Source: Haloterrigena sp. KLK7 (GTDB lineage Archaea; Halobacteriota; Halobacteria; Halobacteriales; Natrialbaceae). Taken from it: 64,000 nucleotides of DNA. Shown here one piece after another: positions 44,307 through 52,642 of the stretch. How positions within the stretch are numbered: position 1 is the first letter of the stretch; each line of letters opens with the position of its first letter. Made by a program: the position numbers and the translations under genes. Location: contig NZ_CP149788.1 of the NCBI RefSeq assembly GCF_037914945.1, positions 62,001 through 126,000 on the forward strand, read 5' to 3'. The notes below the pieces were generated by a model. The model made no database searches, was not told the origin of the DNA, and was given only the letters and a program-made list of their open reading frames with translations.

Positions 44307-45082
44307 TCGACTCCAACGACCGGTTTCAACTCGTAAGACCGAAACCACCGCTTCGCTCGACCGATGGTTTACAGCCATACATTCGTAAACATCAGGTGCG
44401 AGGATGAACACCTGTCTACCTATCGAACGGCCGTTCGAAACGAATTCGTCTCGAGTGACTCGAGTATCCGCTCTCGACGCAGCGCTCGCGGTTCCGACGG
44501 GAGGTGGCGCTCTCGCCCTTCGACTCCCAGCGAACCACTCGAGCAGGACGTCGACTGGTATCGGCCGGAATTCGCGCACGAGTACCTCATAGAGGTCGTC
44601 TCCGACCGAAATCATCGATCGAGATTCCCAGAGGGGACGGACCCACGCGAGATCACACTTGATTATCGAAGTAATCAAGTGTGTTCTGCCGAACATCTCA
44701 TTCGGTCGAATTCGGCAAATAGAAATCCGTGTACGGGAAAGACGACCATCGATAAACCATATTCAGCTATATCAAAGTCGAAGGCACTGGAAGTCGAGAC
44801 TACAACGGGTTTAACGGGCCTGTGATGCGCGGTCTCGGACGAATTAGTGATCGGAAACTGTTTCAGATCGGCTTTCAAACGCCTCTTCCTATCGCACTAC
44901 CAACTATATCGACCATTGCCTGAGGCTGTCGGCAGTGTCGCCACCGAGCAATTCCTCCAGGGTTTGGTTGTAACGATTCATGCCGTCTGTGTCGGTTCGG
45001 AAGTGGAACTTGGCACTGCTTCAGGACAGAATCGCTGGTCACTACAATCGGTTGATCAGATTCAGCGGCTCTCGAGACGCCC
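44307..45082. other. Intergenic region, no supported gene
   Basis: About 775 bases of mixed codon use. Several open frames (such as 44364-44825) show no family features. It contains the large palindrome at 44654-44683. Near 44920-45005 on the minus strand a 25-codon frame (MNRYNQTLEELLGGDTADSL) looks protein-like and may be a gene scrap. Confidence 0.35.
44654..44686. repeat. 12-bp inverted repeat with 6-bp spacer, sharing an arm with the integrase promoter
   Basis: CACACTTGATTA (44654-44665), TCGAAG, TAATCAAGTGTG (44672-44683), a perfect palindrome of arms. The right arm plus TTC is identical over 15 bases to 26826-26840. Arms of 11-12 bp around a 6-8 bp centre are the layout of tyrosine-recombinase core sites, but an operator or hairpin is also possible. 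Confidence 0.55.
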
Positions 45083-45505
45083 TCAGAGCTTGCCGAGTTC
45101 CCGCATGAGGTCGACCAATTCACGCGCTGACTCGATTTTCTCTCGTCGCACCTGCTCTTCAAAGCACGGCTCGTCCAGCGACTCGAAGGCGTTAATGGCC
45201 CGGTCGAGGTTCTGAATTCTGGGGACCAGCGACTGTCCGGTCTCGTAGTCGACTTCACGCTCTCGAATCTGGCCGATCAGCTGCAACCGCTGCCGGCGGA
45301 GATAGGAGAGCACTTCGCGGATGCGTTCGCGCTCTGTCTCCTGTCGGTGGTCCCGGTCGGCGACCTCGAAGTAGAACTCGCGGAGGGGGACGGTCTCGTC
45401 TTCGATTCGGACCGTCTCCGGAATCGAACTGCCGATGGTTCCGCTGGACTGGTACACCTGTTCCAGCAATTCCACACGCTGCTGTTCGTTCATTCGTTGC
45501 GTCAT
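45083..45505 (-). CDS. DUF5788-type haloarchaeal protein
   Basis: 140 residues, soluble, strongly helical and charged: RVELLEQVYQSSGTIGSSIPETVRIEDETVPLREFYFEV, then a helical hairpin RERIREVLSYLRRQRLQLIGQIREREVDYETGQSL and NLDRAINAFESLDEP. The pattern SIPE-x-[IV]-x-[IVL]-x-x-x-x-[IV]-x-L-R-x-F-x-F-E is that of DUF5788. Function unknown. It is divergent from the DUF7351-type regulator at 45613, with about 107 bases between them. Confidence 0.8.
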   Translation of the reverse strand: MTQRMNEQQRVELLEQVYQSSGTIGSSIPETVRIEDETVPLREFYFEVADRDHRQETERERIREVLSYLRRQRLQLIGQIREREVDYETGQSLVPRIQNLDRAINAFESLDEPCFEEQVRREKIESARELVDLMRELGKL

Positions 45506-45612
45506 TATCTGTTCGAAACGTCACGCGGTTGGAAGATAGGTATTCCGAGCAACGAATTGCTCTTAAAATATTGTCATCAACGTTTAAGATGGCGGAAGTG
45601 TAGCTCTGAACG

Positions 45613-46452
45613 ATGGATTCGGACGAGTTCTTCGACCTTCTGAGCAACTCGACTCGGATCGACATCCTCCAAACGTTGGCGAACGCATACGAAGAGACGC
45701 CGGCTGACCCGTGGCTCGAATACAACGAACTCCGCACGACCGTCGGCGTCCGCGACAACGGGAACTTCAACTATCATCTCGACCGAATGGGCGAGCTGCT
45801 CGTGAAGGGGCCAGCGGGATATCGTCTCTCGCGCATCGGCATGGCGATCCTCTCGACGGTCGCCTCCGGCGTCTTCGACCCCGACTGGAAGTGGGGGCCA
45901 GTCGACGCACCCGGTGACTGCCAGTACTGTAGCGATCCCGTCCAACTCGTCTACGAAGACGGGAATCTCTGGCTCACCTGCGGGACCGACAGCCACACTA
46001 TCCCGCTATCGGTGCCGCCGAGTGTCCTCGACTCCCATCCGGACGACGCTGTGGTCGAACAGGTCGCCGTGCTGCAGAACCAGTGGAGTGCGCTGACCCG
46101 ACGAGGAATCTGTGCGGAATGTTACGGACACGTCGACGGCGATATCCGGTACGGCGGTGCACGCGAGGATCATTACCACTATCACGGGGAGTGCCACCGC
46201 TGTGGTTTCCACCACGGCGTTCCCGTCGGCCTGTTCGTCCTCGGCCATCCCACCGTTCGGGCCTTCTACCACGAGCGCGGGGTCGACATCCGGACAACGC
46301 CGTTCTGGACACTCGACTACTGTGAACCCGGGAGCGAGACGGTGCTATCTACAGACTCTCTCCGTCTCCGAATCGACGTAACTCACGACGACGACGAACT
46401 CCCCGTCACACTCGACCGGGACGGCACTGTCGTCTCGACAGACGACCCGTAG
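45613..46452 (+). CDS. ArsR-like HTH protein with zinc-ribbon-type C-terminus (DUF7351-like)
   Basis: 279 residues. The N-terminal winged helix (about 1-75) is FFDLLSNSTRIDILQTLANAY, then YNELRTTVGVRDNGNFNYHLDRMGELLVKGPAGYRLSRIG. The C-terminal part has paired Cys: CQYCSDPVQLVYEDGNLWLTCG, then GICAECYGHVDG and CHRCGFHHGVPVGLFVLGHPTVRAFYHERGVDI. This architecture is common in haloarchaeal regulators of unknown signal. A TATA-like element lies about 30 bases upstream. Confidence 0.85.
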   Translation: MDSDEFFDLLSNSTRIDILQTLANAYEETPADPWLEYNELRTTVGVRDNGNFNYHLDRMGELLVKGPAGYRLSRIGMAILSTVASGVFDPDWKWGPVDAPGDCQYCSDPVQLVYEDGNLWLTCGTDSHTIPLSVPPSVLDSHPDDAVVEQVAVLQNQWSALTRRGICAECYGHVDGDIRYGGAREDHYHYHGECHRCGFHHGVPVGLFVLGHPTVRAFYHERGVDIRTTPFWTLDYCEPGSETVLSTDSLRLRIDVTHDDDELPVTLDRDGTVVSTDDP

Positions 46453-46651
46453 CATGTCCCGGTCCGTGTCTATCCCTCGGTCAAACGCTCTTACGTTCTC
46501 GCTCTGGTTCACGAGCGTTGTTTAATCCGATGAGTCTGAATGAGGCAGACAGTGGTTGGAGAGATTTTGATGAGGTGGGCGGAACAGGCCGGCGACACCG
46601 GACCCGACGATCACGACGCCGTGCACGGGCGTGGCCGTGCAGTTGTCTCCT

Positions 46652-47011
46652 TCATTCGGTGTATCGCTCGATCAGGTCACGGAGTCGGTCCGCCGACAGC
46701 GCGCCGGTGTGCTGTTCGACCTGCTCGCCGTCCGCGAAGAGGACCAGCGTCGGGACACCGCGAACGCCGTAGGCGCTCGCGAGCTGCTGATGTTCGTCAA
46801 CGTCGACCTTCGCGATCACGGCATCAGTTTCATCGGCCAGTCCCTCGAGGACGGGTTCGAGCATCTGACAGGGGCCACACCAGTCGGCGTAGAAGTCCAC
46901 GAGGACGACGTCGTACTCCGCAGTGACGTCCTCGAGGTGGTCGTCGCTCTCCACGGAGAGCGGTTCGTCGATTGACTGCCCGGAAGTGCTGCCGTGTGCA
47001 TCAGTTGCCAT
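46652..47011 (-). CDS. trxA: Thioredoxin
   Basis: 119 residues from ATG 47011. The core VVLVDFYADWCGPCQMLEPVLEGLADE holds the WCGPC redox site, followed by VAKVDVDEHQQLASAYGVRGVPTLVLFADGEQV with the cis-Pro. An acidic N-terminal extension of about 30 residues is typical of halophiles. It reduces protein disulfides in the cytoplasm. TTTAAA (47037-47042) is the TATA box of a nearly leaderless mRNA, and the perfect palindrome TATTGTACAATA lies 11 bases upstream of it. The longer in-frame extension to 47200 is ignored because it crosses the promoter. Confidence 0.93.
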   Translation of the reverse strand: MATDAHGSTSGQSIDEPLSVESDDHLEDVTAEYDVVLVDFYADWCGPCQMLEPVLEGLADETDAVIAKVDVDEHQQLASAYGVRGVPTLVLFADGEQVEQHTGALSADRLRDLIERYTE

Positions 47012-47036
47012 CGCGTCTCCGTACGGGGCGACAGCG

Positions 47037-47065
47037 TTTAAAGGTGTTGTGTGTATTGTACAATA
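47037..47065 (-). promoter_or_regulatory. Thioredoxin promoter with TATTGTACAATA operator
   Basis: TATA box TTTAAA at 47037-47042; perfect 12-bp palindrome TATTGTACAATA at 47054-47065, upstream of the TATA box in the direction of transcription. The gap is 11 bases, identical to the arrangement before the HTH gene at 53050. Confidence 0.65.
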
Positions 47066-47245
47066 TAGGAACGGAAGTGAGGTGTGATTAGCAGATCCGA
47101 GGGATCGGCGTTCCCAGGGGCGATCGTATAGGAATTCTATGGAGGGTCTACAGCTTCGGTTGCCCGAACGCGTCCCGCTGTCGAAACAATTAGCGCGCAA
47201 GCCCAGTGATCAGATGTGTGCAGTTTCTGACTGCTGGCGCCCCGT

Positions 47246-47983
47246 TCACTCGGCTCTCTCCACCGAGGACGGCACAGTGAACCGCGCGAAATATCCGACT
47301 CGAGTACTGACGTGGTCCTCGAACTGGAATCCCTGTCGTTCGGCGCGTCGTCGGAGCGTCTCGAGCGTGACGAAATGCGGGTCGGGAAGCGATTCCCCGA
47401 CGACGAGTCGGCCGCCCGGTTTCAGCACTCGCTCGAGTTCAGCGAGCGCCCGCTCCTGCTCCGGAATTTCGCCGAGAACGAGGACCAGATACGCGGCGTC
47501 GAACCTGTCGTCCGGATACGGCAGTTGCCGTCCATCGCCGCGTATCGGTTCGACGTTCCGGTGGCCGTGCCGTCTCGTCCGCGCTCGGAGGTGCTCGGCC
47601 ATCGCCTGCTGGACGTCGGCGGCGTGGACCGTCCCGTTCGGCTCGATCGCCTGCGCGATCGTCCCCGTGTAGTACCCGGTCCCCGGCCCGAGTTCGAGGA
47701 TCCGTTCTCCGGGCCGTGGATCGAGGAGATCTCGGAGTCGCGAGCGCGTGATGACCGGCCGAGGGAGATCGATCCAGCGGCGCTGCGAGTACGGGCAGGG
47801 CGACGGGTGCGATCGCCACCAGAGCGCGTATCCGATTCCGGCGAGCACGGCCAGACCGAGCAGGGACGCGGCTACTCGAGACGTGCGTCGAGAGATCATC
47901 GGGAACGAGTTCACCTCGGATAGGCTAAGGTCTTCTCCCGAAGCGATACGCAGACGAACGCTCTCACCGTCGGCTGCTGCCAT
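47246..47983 (-). CDS. Membrane-anchored class I SAM-dependent methyltransferase
   Basis: 245 residues from ATG 47983. A TM anchor (RVAASLLGLAVLAGIGYALWW, about residues 33-53) precedes the catalytic domain: motif I ERILELGPGTGYYTGTI, then VHAADVQQAMAEHLRARTR, DDRFDAAYLVLVLGEIPEQERALAELERVLKPGGRLVVGE. The HPSPCPYSQRRWIDLPRP linker is usual in the related UbiE/menaquinone-type group. Substrate unknown. A start at 47899 (MISRRTS) would still keep the anchor. The promoter carries inverted TATTGT and ACAATA arms, so it may belong with the thioredoxin regulon. Confidence 0.85.
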   Translation of the reverse strand: MAAADGESVRLRIASGEDLSLSEVNSFPMISRRTSRVAASLLGLAVLAGIGYALWWRSHPSPCPYSQRRWIDLPRPVITRSRLRDLLDPRPGERILELGPGTGYYTGTIAQAIEPNGTVHAADVQQAMAEHLRARTRRHGHRNVEPIRGDGRQLPYPDDRFDAAYLVLVLGEIPEQERALAELERVLKPGGRLVVGESLPDPHFVTLETLRRRAERQGFQFEDHVSTRVGYFARFTVPSSVERAE

Positions 47984-48004
47984 GGCCGTGACTTTCCTTT
48001 AGAC

Positions 48005-48025
48005 TATTGTACTATATTCACAATA
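48005..48025 (-). promoter_or_regulatory. Inverted TATTGT...ACAATA arms around the methyltransferase TATA region
   Basis: TATTGT (48005-48010) and ACAATA (48020-48025) flank a TATA-like GAATATAG on the minus strand. The same half-sites form the contiguous palindrome at 47054-47065 and the one at 53098-53109, here separated by nine bases. Confidence 0.45.
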
Positions 48026-48144
48026 CTCCCTAAACGTGTCATTCGGGTCTGACGAGGCGTATCGATCCTCGCGTGAAGGACACGGCTGTAGCAGTCGGGT
48101 CATGTAGCACTCGTCCGGAACGCCCATAGCGTCACCGACGATCG

Positions 48145-48396
48145 TTACGGCTCGTCGTCGGACTGCCGCCACTCGAGAAGCGGTGTATCCGGATTCTCCC
48201 GGCCGGAGATGCCACAGATACCGGCGTCGGCTCCCGCCTGTTCGACGCCGTCGGCGATGCGACCGATCTGCCAGTCGACGTAGTGGCCCGCTTCCGACTC
48301 GTGGTCGTCGAGAGCGACGCGCGCACGACCCAGATTCGCGAACGACTCACGGAACTCGCAGTCGCGACACTCGATCACGACGTCTGCCTCGCCCAT
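48145..48396 (-). CDS. DUF7542-type small haloarchaeal protein
   Basis: 83 residues from ATG 48396. It starts MGEADVVIECRDCEFRESFANLGRARVALDDHESEAGH, with a Cys pair (CRDC) and later two His in the DHESEAGH segment, which together resemble a small zinc finger. It continues VDWQIGRIADGVEQAGADAGICGISGRENPDTPLLEW. The family (DUF7542, by memory) is confined to haloarchaea and has no known function. It stands alone, leftward. Confidence 0.8.
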   Translation of the reverse strand: MGEADVVIECRDCEFRESFANLGRARVALDDHESEAGHYVDWQIGRIADGVEQAGADAGICGISGRENPDTPLLEWRQSDDEP

Positions 48397-48456
48397 ACGG
48401 ATCGGTTGACGCAAAGCATCGAAAACCCTCCGATCGGCGGTTGCAACCCGACGGCA

Positions 48457-48702
48457 CTACTCGAGATCGCCCTGTGTACCCCCGGCGAGCCAGGCCGCAC
48501 AGTTGTTCGGTCCCAGCTCGAGTGCCGTCGCCTCGGACTCGTCTTCGGGCGGCTCCGTTCCCGTGTCGATTTCGATCGCGTGCCCGTAGTTCGGCGGTTT
48601 CTCGAGCGCGTTCTCGGCCAACCGGTGCACGAACTCGTCTTCCTCGAGTCCGGGTTCGATTTCCGCTGGCCACCGGTCGAACGCCGCCTGTGCGTCGTCG
48701 AG
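48457..48702 (-). pseudogene. C-terminal fragment of a larger gene, possibly an MBL-fold hydrolase
   Basis: The minus strand reads DDAQAAFDRWPAEIEPGLEEDEFVHRLAENALEKPPNYGHAIEIDTG, then ELGPNNCAAWLAGGTQGDLE and stop. Codon use is normal for this genome but there is no start codon and the frame upstream is unrelated. The KPPNY...I-x-[IV]-N/D-T-G tail resembles the end of haloarchaeal metallo-beta-lactamase-fold proteins, an assignment made from memory and uncertain. Confidence 0.5.
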
Positions 48703-48885
48703 GAGGTGTGCGCGTCATATCCTCCGTGAAGATCTCGCGGAGCTTCGGGCCCACCCGCCGTGTACTCTCCGCAGATTCGGCTTCGCCGGATCGACCACGA
48801 ATCGCCCGCCGAAACCGCGTTCACGCTCATCTGCGCCGAGTGCGAACCGCCGTGTCGGATCATCCCTCCCGTTCGTGCTTCGGAT

Positions 48886-50079
48886 TTACGCATTGTACTC
48901 CCACGAGTCGGTGTACGCACCGTAGAGCCGGCGGAGCATTCCGGCGTCGGCGACCAGTTCGAGCGCGGTCGACGGTCGCCCCGCGACGCGTCGCATCACG
49001 GTCGCGGGCCGGCGAGTGATGTCGTCGATCGTCAGCCCCTCGAGGGCCTCCGCGACGGACGCCAGGAGCGCGGGGTCCTCGTGTTCGACCCACGCGCCGC
49101 GCATCAGCCGAGCGAGTCGGTACTCGGACCGCATCCGGTCGTACAGCTTCCGCGGGTAGGCCGTCTCGTCTCCGCTCGCGATCAGTGTCGCAGCGAGGTA
49201 CGCCGATCTGATCCCCTGACAGATCCCCTCGCCCTGATACCGGTTTGCGATCCCGGCCGCGTCGCCGACGAGAAACACGTTCGTCTCGGGATCGTAGACG
49301 CGGTCGGGATCGAGGCTCGGACCCTTCGGGATGGTAGCGATATTCACGTCCGCCCGGTCCGGGACCGGAAACGAGTTCCGCTCGGCGGCGGCCTCGAGCG
49401 CGGCGTAGTAGTCGTCGGGCCGCCGGTCGCCCGCCCAGCCGATGCCGACGTTCGCGTGACGATCCGATTTCGGGAACGCCCACGCGTAGCCGACGTATCC
49501 CTCGAAGAAGATCCGCGGTCGATTCCGATACGCCGAGAAATCGCCCTCGACCGTCGCGTTGAGGGCGACCATGTCACCGGTGTACTCGCGCGTGTCCCCG
49601 TTCGCCTTGAGCGTCAGGGACGGCTGGCCCGATGCGTCGACGACGTAGTCATACGACTCTATAATGCCGGCGTACTCGTCAGTCGAGACCGATCGCCCAG
49701 TCCGAAACTCGACGCCTCTGGTCTCCAGTTCCGCTGCCCACCGCCGTTCGACGACGGATCGCTCGCAGACGTATCCCGGCTCGCAGCGAACGTTCGATTT
49801 CGCGAGCGGCCGGACGTCGTGCGATCGATCGGTCCCCTCGTACACGCGGAGCTGGAAGCCGTCGACGTCGTTGACGAATCCGTTTTCGGGCGTCTTCGCG
49901 AGCGGTATCAGCGTCGTATCGTTGATCGCCTCGCCGCAGTCGACGCGCTTCTCGTCGTACTCCTGCCGTTCGTAGACGGTCACCCGATCGAGATCCGCGG
50001 TTCGGAGCAGTCCCGTCGCCGCCGCGAGCCCGGAGACGGAGCCGCCGAGTACCGCCGCAGTCGACTGGTCGTCGTTCAT
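48886..50079 (-). CDS. FAD-dependent oxidoreductase of the geranylgeranyl reductase family
   Basis: 397 residues from ATG 50079. The FAD motif AAVLGGSVSGLAAATGLL is followed by VTVYERQEYDEKRVDCGEAIND (the GGR-type Cys-Gly-Glu segment), VCERSVVERRWAAELETRGVEFRTG, YDYVVDASGQPS, RIFFEGYVGYAWAFPKSDRHANVGIGW (the YxWxFP motif diagnostic of GGR) and NVFLVGDAAGIANRYQGEGI. Such enzymes reduce double bonds of isoprenoid chains of archaeal lipids or quinones at the membrane. Substrate not determined. It is monocistronic as far as can be seen, and the open frame upstream of 50079 is a shadow. Confidence 0.88.
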   Translation of the reverse strand: MNDDQSTAAVLGGSVSGLAAATGLLRTADLDRVTVYERQEYDEKRVDCGEAINDTTLIPLAKTPENGFVNDVDGFQLRVYEGTDRSHDVRPLAKSNVRCEPGYVCERSVVERRWAAELETRGVEFRTGRSVSTDEYAGIIESYDYVVDASGQPSLTLKANGDTREYTGDMVALNATVEGDFSAYRNRPRIFFEGYVGYAWAFPKSDRHANVGIGWAGDRRPDDYYAALEAAAERNSFPVPDRADVNIATIPKGPSLDPDRVYDPETNVFLVGDAAGIANRYQGEGICQGIRSAYLAATLIASGDETAYPRKLYDRMRSEYRLARLMRGAWVEHEDPALLASVAEALEGLTIDDITRRPATVMRRVAGRPSTALELVADAGMLRRLYGAYTDSWEYNA

Positions 50080-50417
50080 CGCTGTGCTGTCCCCGTCCGA
50101 AACCGACCGCGTCGACGCTAAAGAGAGTACCCGATACACCACCGGTCCGGGACAGTCACGGCGCGCTGCAAGTCTCGTTCCTCGAGTGGCTCTCGCAGGA
50201 CTGGACGGGATCGAGTCGCCACGGTCACGGCTCATTGACGACCCGTGCGCCGCGAGGTGTCGACGTCGGAATCCGGAAGCGATTTTCGAGATGGACCCAA
50301 TACTGTACACGATGACGTTGCCTATCGACCCCACCCGGATCGATCCGGACGACGCCAGTGTTAAACAGCGGCGCTCGTTTTCGCGACCGACGTCGGCAAC
50401 GTCGGCGCCCTGATAGG
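50080..50417. other. Intergenic region, no supported gene
   Basis: About 340 bases upstream of the flavoprotein gene, with its promoter at the left end. No motif or repeat stands out. Confidence 0.4.
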
Positions 50418-50600
50418 CTACTGAACCTCTATCACGAACTCCTCGAGGACGAGCACGTCGAGACCCATCCCATAGAAGTCCTCGATCGCTTGGGTCGGCG
50501 TCCGAACGACCGGTTCGGCGTGATCGTTGAACGAGGTGTTGAGGACGACCGGCACGCCGGTGAGGTCCGTGAACTCGGAGAGCTATCGTTCGTCGACTCG
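50418..50600 (-). pseudogene. C-terminal remnant of a NodU/CmcH-type carbamoyltransferase
   Basis: The minus strand reads SLSEFTDLTGVPVVLNTSFNDHAEPVVRTPTQAIEDFYGMGLDVLVLEEFVIEVQ before a TAG at 50418. This is the ending of the carbamoyltransferase C-terminal domain (VLNTSFN, then EP[IV]V-x-[TS]-P). The intact enzyme has about 550-600 residues; here only about 55 remain with no start codon. It is a deletion remnant. Confidence 0.75.
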
Positions 50601-50709
50601 TCCCTGCCGATTGATTCCGAACCCTTCCCGAACACGCTGACCGAACCCGATCGGTGACAGTCACGAATACGAAAGGTATTCTTGCCACTCGGGACGTCCC
50701 TAGAGATGC

Positions 50710-51273
50710 ATGCAGGAACCTTTCGGCCAACGCGGTCGCTTCGCCGCAGGTGCCGTCCTCCTCGCCGTTCTGGCCGGACTCGTGTTGTGGGCGGGCGCGG
50801 TTCCCTCCGACCTGATGGAGAGCGGTCATCCGAACGAAGTCGAGGTGACACCGAACCGTGACGCCTACGTGGGCGAGCAGGTCGCCCTCGGCGGTCGAGT
50901 CGTCGACACGGACCCCGTCGTTATCGCGACTCGCGCCAGCGGCTACGGCAGGTTCACCCTCGTAAACGCGAACGAGGGGCTCCAGAACTCGGACGTGTCT
51001 CTCGAGCGGGGCGATCACGTGACCGCGTTCGGTACCCTCGAGGACGAGTCGACCCTCGTCGTCGACCGAACGACGGTCGGCGACGCGGCCGGGACGAGGT
51101 ACATGCTCCTCGTCTCGTTCGTCGGCGGATTGTGGGTCGTCAGCCGGTTCGTCCGCGACTGGCGGTTCGATTGGAGCCGGCTCGCGTTCGTCCGACGGGA
51201 CGGTCCGCTTTCGCTCCGAGACGTGCTCCCCGGGACTCGAGGGGACGCAAGCGGTGGTGATCGCGGTGACTGA
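50710..51273 (+). CDS. Membrane-anchored protein with OB-like middle domain, function unknown
   Basis: 187 residues. TM1 is at about 11-30 (FAAGAVLLAVLAGLVLWAGAV) and a second TM at about 130-148 (YMLLVSFVGGLWVVSRFV). The extracellular middle (EVEVTPNRDAYVGEQVALGGRVVDTDPVVI, then FTLVNANEGLQNSDVSLERGDHVTAFGTLEDESTLVVDRTTV) resembles a small beta-barrel of the OB type, as in CcmE-like or NfeD-like modules, but no residue identifies a ligand. The short cytoplasmic tail is basic. It overlaps the following membrane hydrolase gene by 8 bases, so both are co-translated. Confidence 0.78.
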   Translation: MQEPFGQRGRFAAGAVLLAVLAGLVLWAGAVPSDLMESGHPNEVEVTPNRDAYVGEQVALGGRVVDTDPVVIATRASGYGRFTLVNANEGLQNSDVSLERGDHVTAFGTLEDESTLVVDRTTVGDAAGTRYMLLVSFVGGLWVVSRFVRDWRFDWSRLAFVRRDGPLSLRDVLPGTRGDASGGDRGD

Positions 51274-51784
51274 CGTCCTCACGCACGTCATCGTCGGGTA
51301 CGTCATCGGAACGCTCCTCTCGATTCGATACGAGCGGCTGCGACGAGCGCACGTAACGCTCGTGATGGTCGGCGCGCTCTCGCCCGACTTCACGAAGATC
51401 GACCTCGTGCTCCCGGACGAGTTCGTCGGGTACCTGCTCGGCATCCCCTTCTCGTGGGCGCCGCTACACGTTCTCGGTGGGACGATCGTCGTGACGCTCT
51501 TCGGATCGCTCCTGTTCGCACCCGAGTACCGGCGAGACATAATCGTGCTCGTCGCGATCGGTGCGGCCTCACACCACGTCCTCGATCTGGCGCTCATGAC
51601 GCCGACGGGATACTCCTACGCTGTGTTCTGGCCGCTAACCGAGTACCGACTGCCGTCGGGCGGGCTCTACATGAGTTCCGACCGCTGGCCGGCGCTCGTT
51701 TCCGGACTGTGCGCGGTACTCGTCTGGGCAGTCGAGCGGAGGCTCAGTGTGCGACGAGACGCGCGTTCAGCGTCGCTCGACTGA
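51266..51784 (+). CDS. YdjM/LexA-regulated-type membrane-bound metal-dependent hydrolase
   Basis: 172 residues from a GTG at 51266 (V-TDVLTHVIVGYVIGTLLS). Four or five TM segments hold the family's metal-binding residues: His in LTHVIVGY, Asp in LSPDFTKID, His in APLHVLGGT, and the pair in ASHHVLDLALMTPTGYSYAVFWPLTEYRL. The family (COG1988) is common in haloarchaea; its substrate is not established. Start choice rests on homolog-like MTDVLTH; a GTG 12 bases earlier is possible. Confidence 0.85.
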   Translation: MTDVLTHVIVGYVIGTLLSIRYERLRRAHVTLVMVGALSPDFTKIDLVLPDEFVGYLLGIPFSWAPLHVLGGTIVVTLFGSLLFAPEYRRDIIVLVAIGAASHHVLDLALMTPTGYSYAVFWPLTEYRLPSGGLYMSSDRWPALVSGLCAVLVWAVERRLSVRRDARSASLD

Positions 51785-52006
51785 ATGGAGGCTCGAGAAT
51801 CCGTGCGTCCAGCGGAATCAACTTCGATCGAACTCAGTGGGAACTGGTTTAGTACTCAGTGTCGCGAAATTGCAGTATTACACCGTTCATCGGCCAAATT
51901 TTGGCTAAAACCAGAGTTCCACGGACGAGCCTACGACTCCAGTCGTAGGTCGGGTCGGACGATCTGAACGACGCCGTCGAAAGCCGCGCTCTCCTCGAGG
52001 TCGGTG

Positions 52007-52342
52007 CTAGCGGTCGACGCGACCCCAGCCGTTCATCCCGTCGTCGACCGACTTCGCGTCGAATCCGTGCTCGCGGAGGAACTCCGCGGCCCGCGCCGAC
52101 GTGACGCCGGCGACGCAGACGACCGCGATCTCCGTGTCTTTCGGGAGCTCGTCCAGGTGCTCCTCGAGCGTCGAGTAGTCGTATTCCAGCAGTTCGTCGT
52201 AGACCGGGATGTTCGTGCTCCCGTCGATCCGCCGCTCTTCGTAGTCGTCTTCGCTCCTGACGTCGAGAACGAAGAGATCCTTCGCATCGTCCTCGTCGAT
52301 ACGTCGAGCGACCTCCGCCGGATAGAGATTAGTATTGTCCAT
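52007..52342 (-). CDS. Rhodanese-like sulfurtransferase
   Basis: 111 residues from ATG 52342. Rhodanese domain: LYPAEVARRIDEDDAKDLFVLDVRSEDDYEERRIDGSTNIPVYDELLEYDYSTLEEHLDEL, then the active-site loop VVCVAGVTSARAAEFL (Cys in CVAGVTS) and GMNGWGRV. It transfers sulfane sulfur between donors and thiols. It lies just downstream of a Cys-containing HTH regulator and near a broken TauE/SafE exporter, a grouping typical of persulfide and sulfur-oxidation loci. The mRNA is probably leaderless. Confidence 0.9.
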   Translation of the reverse strand: MDNTNLYPAEVARRIDEDDAKDLFVLDVRSEDDYEERRIDGSTNIPVYDELLEYDYSTLEEHLDELPKDTEIAVVCVAGVTSARAAEFLREHGFDAKSVDDGMNGWGRVDR

Positions 52343-52642
52343 TTCACCCAATAATACACGATTACGATTCTTAAGTTCGTCGGTCGAATCCGGATTCCAC
52401 GGCTCGAGCGACCACGGGACGATTCATCTGCTCAGTGGGTCGGAATGGGCCGGACTACGCCCTAACACAGCCATTCATCGTCCTGCCGAACAGCGACGGA
52501 GACGCCGATAGCGACGGTGACGGTGATTCGACTACGAACCGCTGAGTGGTAGGGAGGCTTCTGTCGGTGAGACGACCTCGAGAACGGCTCGAAGAGAGTG
52601 AGAGTAGAACGAGAGCGAGAGCGAGTATCGGCCGGTAGACGA

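Noticed and set aside
52440-52545. Plus-strand acidic tail (NSDGDADSDGDGDSTTNR then stop)
   Set aside because: It looks like the end of a haloarchaeal surface protein, but no upstream part can be found, and repeated Asp/Ser codons arise easily in this base composition.
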